This document shows positions 62,148 to 64,000 of a DNA stretch of 64,000 bases, piece by piece (the stretch's first letter is position 1; each line of letters begins with the position of its first letter). The stretch is taken from NCBI RefSeq assembly GCF_000307105.1, contig NC_018645.1, positions 1,314,578 to 1,378,577 on the forward strand. The letters run 5' to 3'. The translations under genes were made by a program, and so were the position numbers. Under the pieces are notes generated by a model that did not search any database, was not told the DNA's origin, and saw only the letters and a program-made list of their open reading frames with translations. Source of the DNA: Desulfobacula toluolica Tol2. Its GTDB lineage: Bacteria > Desulfobacterota > Desulfobacteria > Desulfobacterales > Desulfobacteraceae.

Positions 62148-63287
62148 TTAACACTCCTTTTGCTGCCATGTCTTTAAAACTTTTTTGTCATCCGGGAATT
62201 CATTCATGATTTTTTTTCTTTTATAGTCATTTGTATTGGCATCCATCAGAAAAAAAAGTCCTTTTCTCGCCCTTGAAATCAAAACATACATCTCTTTTCT
62301 AAATCGTTCATCTCCTGGAGCTGCAAGGGGAAAATTATGTAAATCAACGATAAAGACATCATCAAACTCCAGGCCTTTGGCACTTTTTGAATTGATAACA
62401 ACAATACCTCCATGGTCAAATTCAATGGGCTTGTTTTTACTCCCCAGATGGTTTGCATATGTGTACAGACAATGGATGCCCAGTATTTCCAGTTGCCTGA
62501 AATAATACTGCCTGACCTTGTTGTTCGGCGTTATAATTCCGATCAAATGACCGGGATAGGTTTTGTGCCGACGGGCGATATGGCTGATCATGGCATTTAA
62601 GTTATTATATTCAAGCAATAATGGGATCTCGCCATTTTTCTCCGGCAACTTCGGTGGATCGGCTGTTGTAGCGCAATAAAAGTGTTCTGCCAACTCAGCT
62701 ATTTGACGGGTGTTTCGATAATTTTTAGTCAGTAAAAAACATTGATCTTTCTCAACATCAAGCCGTTCTCTGATTTGTTTGATGGATGAATTCATCTCAA
62801 CAATCTGCTGGTTTTCATCTGCCGATACAATTACTTTTTGAAAGGTTTCATCCATGAATTCATAAAAGCCGGGAGGCATATCCTGTCCCTCGTCAATTAA
62901 AATAAAGGTATTATGATCGGTTTTAAGGTCTATTCGATCCAAGATTTCCATGATCATATCCCAGTCATATTCAAAGCTTTTAATCTCAGGCGGCAGCATT
63001 TTAAACTGAAGTTTGAAAAAATGCCAGAACCAGCTGTGCCAGGTTTTTATGGAAATATCATTGGCCAGGCTCAAAGACATTTTTTCCAGAATTTTATTGT
63101 ACAAAAGACATAAACACTCTTTTTTGTTTCGTTTTAATTTGTCCGCCAGAATAAGAAATATGACGGTTTTACCCGTTCCGGGTGCCCCATAGACAAGGGA
63201 TCTGTCTTTTAATTGAGTTTTTCTCAACACCCGGTCCTGCTCTTTGCTCAATTCTTCGTATGTGGGAAGCCTGAAGTTGTTTTTCAT
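62148..63287 (-). CDS. Compact UvrD-type superfamily 1 ATPase
   Basis: A 379-residue protein, about half the size of UvrD. Motifs in order: Walker A VYGAPGTGKTVIFLILADKL, Walker B FILIDEGQDMPPGFYEF, LTKNYRNTRQIAELAEHFY, INSKSAKGLEFDDVFIVDL and YVLISRARKGLFFL. The 2A/2B insertions are short, so it may translocate or switch rather than unwind long DNA. It lies 25 bases after the DUF1998 gene and four bases before the 531-residue gene, showing a single operon. Confidence 0.88.
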   Translation of the reverse strand: MKNNFRLPTYEELSKEQDRVLRKTQLKDRSLVYGAPGTGKTVIFLILADKLKRNKKECLCLLYNKILEKMSLSLANDISIKTWHSWFWHFFKLQFKMLPPEIKSFEYDWDMIMEILDRIDLKTDHNTFILIDEGQDMPPGFYEFMDETFQKVIVSADENQQIVEMNSSIKQIRERLDVEKDQCFLLTKNYRNTRQIAELAEHFYCATTADPPKLPEKNGEIPLLLEYNNLNAMISHIARRHKTYPGHLIGIITPNNKVRQYYFRQLEILGIHCLYTYANHLGSKNKPIEFDHGGIVVINSKSAKGLEFDDVFIVDLHNFPLAAPGDERFRKEMYVLISRARKGLFFLMDANTNDYKRKKIMNEFPDDKKVLKTWQQKEC

Positions 63288-63312
63288 TGAATCAATTTTT
63301 TTATATGATTGC

Positions 63313-64000
63313 TTATGGTTGATTTTGTATGAAACTGATAAATCCTTTCATGTGATTGACACCATTGCCAATAATAAATTGCCGGTCTAAAAGACAGTTG
63401 TTGTAAATACAGCTGACTTCCGGCAACAAAGAGCAACCGTGGCAGGCGGCCCTGTTTAACTGGTCGGGACCCTGTCCCTCATGTTCGGCACATATGGGGT
63501 CATAGGTGCAGTGGTCTGCTTTTGCCATGGCCTTGATCCAGAGTTTAAAAAAGCTGTCGGGTTTTCCATGTTCGGACAATCCCCCTAATGAACCCATTTT
63601 ATTGGGAACGGCAACATAGATTAAAATACCATTGATGGTTTCACTGCAAAAGATTTTTTCTTTTATGGATGATACTGGATAACCTGATGTAAATTCCAGT
63701 TCTCTTATGATTTGATGAGCAATGGTATGCAAAAGAATAAACCTGGGAGTGGCTTTAACCTGATTTTTAACAAAGGCGGAGGTTTTCAGTCTTTTTTGTA
63801 TTGTTTTTGCACGGTCGCGGCACAATGGATCTGATTCCCACTGGCTCACTTTTTTTTCATCCAAAGAAAAGAAAATGCCTTCTCCGTAAAGTTCACATGC
63901 TGGAAGCCAGTCTGTCTTTTTTCCCAGGGCAGGGCCGATCAGATTCCCTCTTGTGCCCACCTGCCGGGTAAATCCGCAAAACACCTGGATTTCCCTTAAC
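63313..64000 (-). CDS. DUF1998 (DrmB-like) protein, N terminus outside the window
   Basis: The frame is open to the right edge (reading LREIQVFCGFTRQVGTRG), so only the last 229 or so residues are seen; the GTG at 63984 is probably internal. DUF1998 features are RFILLHTIAHQIIRELEF, YVAVPNKMGSLGGLSEHG, and the Cys cluster CTYDPICAEHEG ... AACHGCSLLPEVSCIYNNCLLDRQFI. DUF1998 is found in DrmB of the DISARM anti-phage system and in Druantia and MrfA-type helicases. The partner helicase, if any, would lie beyond the edge. Confidence 0.88.
   Translation of the reverse strand, partial: LREIQVFCGFTRQVGTRGNLIGPALGKKTDWLPACELYGEGIFFSLDEKKVSQWESDPLCRDRAKTIQKRLKTSAFVKNQVKATPRFILLHTIAHQIIRELEFTSGYPVSSIKEKIFCSETINGILIYVAVPNKMGSLGGLSEHGKPDSFFKLWIKAMAKADHCTYDPICAEHEGQGPDQLNRAACHGCSLLPEVSCIYNNCLLDRQFIIGNGVNHMKGFISFIQNQP

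Overview
The window reads as a chromosome segment of a strictly anaerobic, flagellated, sulfate-reducer-like deltaproteobacterium, most likely a member of the Desulfobacterales (Desulfobacter/Desulfobacula type). The clues are moderately AT-rich DNA, a heterodisulfide-reductase-like (Hdr) and MvhD gene set with in-frame UGA selenocysteine codons, a cytoplasmic selenium formate dehydrogenase, an ETF with a DUF224-type membrane Fe-S oxidoreductase, an Fe-S-linked D-lactate dehydrogenase with LarA, and FlgM with its DVU0524-type partner. This assignment is inferred from gene content only; there is no rRNA or tRNA gene in the window.

Layout. 1-9.5 kb: a response regulator cut by the left edge, then housekeeping genes (pdxJ, ybeY, a 7TM-HD phosphodiesterase, phoH, cvpA-like, mazG), a flagellar regulatory trio and a class II aldolase. 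9.6-14.5 kb: a TetR regulator, a membrane Fe-S oxidoreductase and EtfBA, an electron route from acyl-CoA-type dehydrogenases to the quinone pool. 14.5-18.2 kb: a lactate module on the minus strand (D-lactate dehydrogenase, an Fe-S/MvhD-like fusion, LarA). 18.4-22 kb: two RACo-like ASKHA ATPases. 22-26 kb: an orphan ORF and a three-gene signalling block. 26-31 kb: FTCD-like bifunctional enzyme, ATP-grasp protein, thiolase plus DUF35 pair.

31.2-36.2 kb holds an unusual tRNA-dependent amidation operon: aspartyl-tRNA synthetase fused at its C terminus to GatC, then a GatA-like protein without its catalytic Lys and Ser residues, then a GatB lacking a normally conserved loop. 36.3-43.9 kb: ferritin-like protein, TrmJ-like methyltransferase, Dtd, a PHP phosphatase, a small transporter, a hybrid kinase with a PhnD-type binding protein, and a small exported protein. 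44.2-46.8 kb: a radical SAM protein divergent from a QTMAN/GTDC1-like glycosyltransferase.

47.0-58.7 kb is the metabolic centrepiece: HdrCB-like, HdrA, MvhD, a second HdrA split into two genes, a second MvhD, an FdhB-like Fe-S protein and formate dehydrogenase FdhA. Five of these genes contain six in-frame UGA codons in all, and each is followed by a candidate SECIS hairpin. Together they probably form a cytoplasmic formate-linked, flavin-based electron-bifurcating or -confurcating complex.

58.8-64 kb is a minus-strand cluster that looks like an undescribed defence locus related to DISARM: a DrmB-like DUF1998 protein cut by the right edge, a compact UvrD-type ATPase, an unrecognised 531-residue protein, and a NERD-nuclease/helicase fusion. 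A family of structured dispersed repeats of about 90-115 bp (six sites) sits at gene junctions throughout the window.
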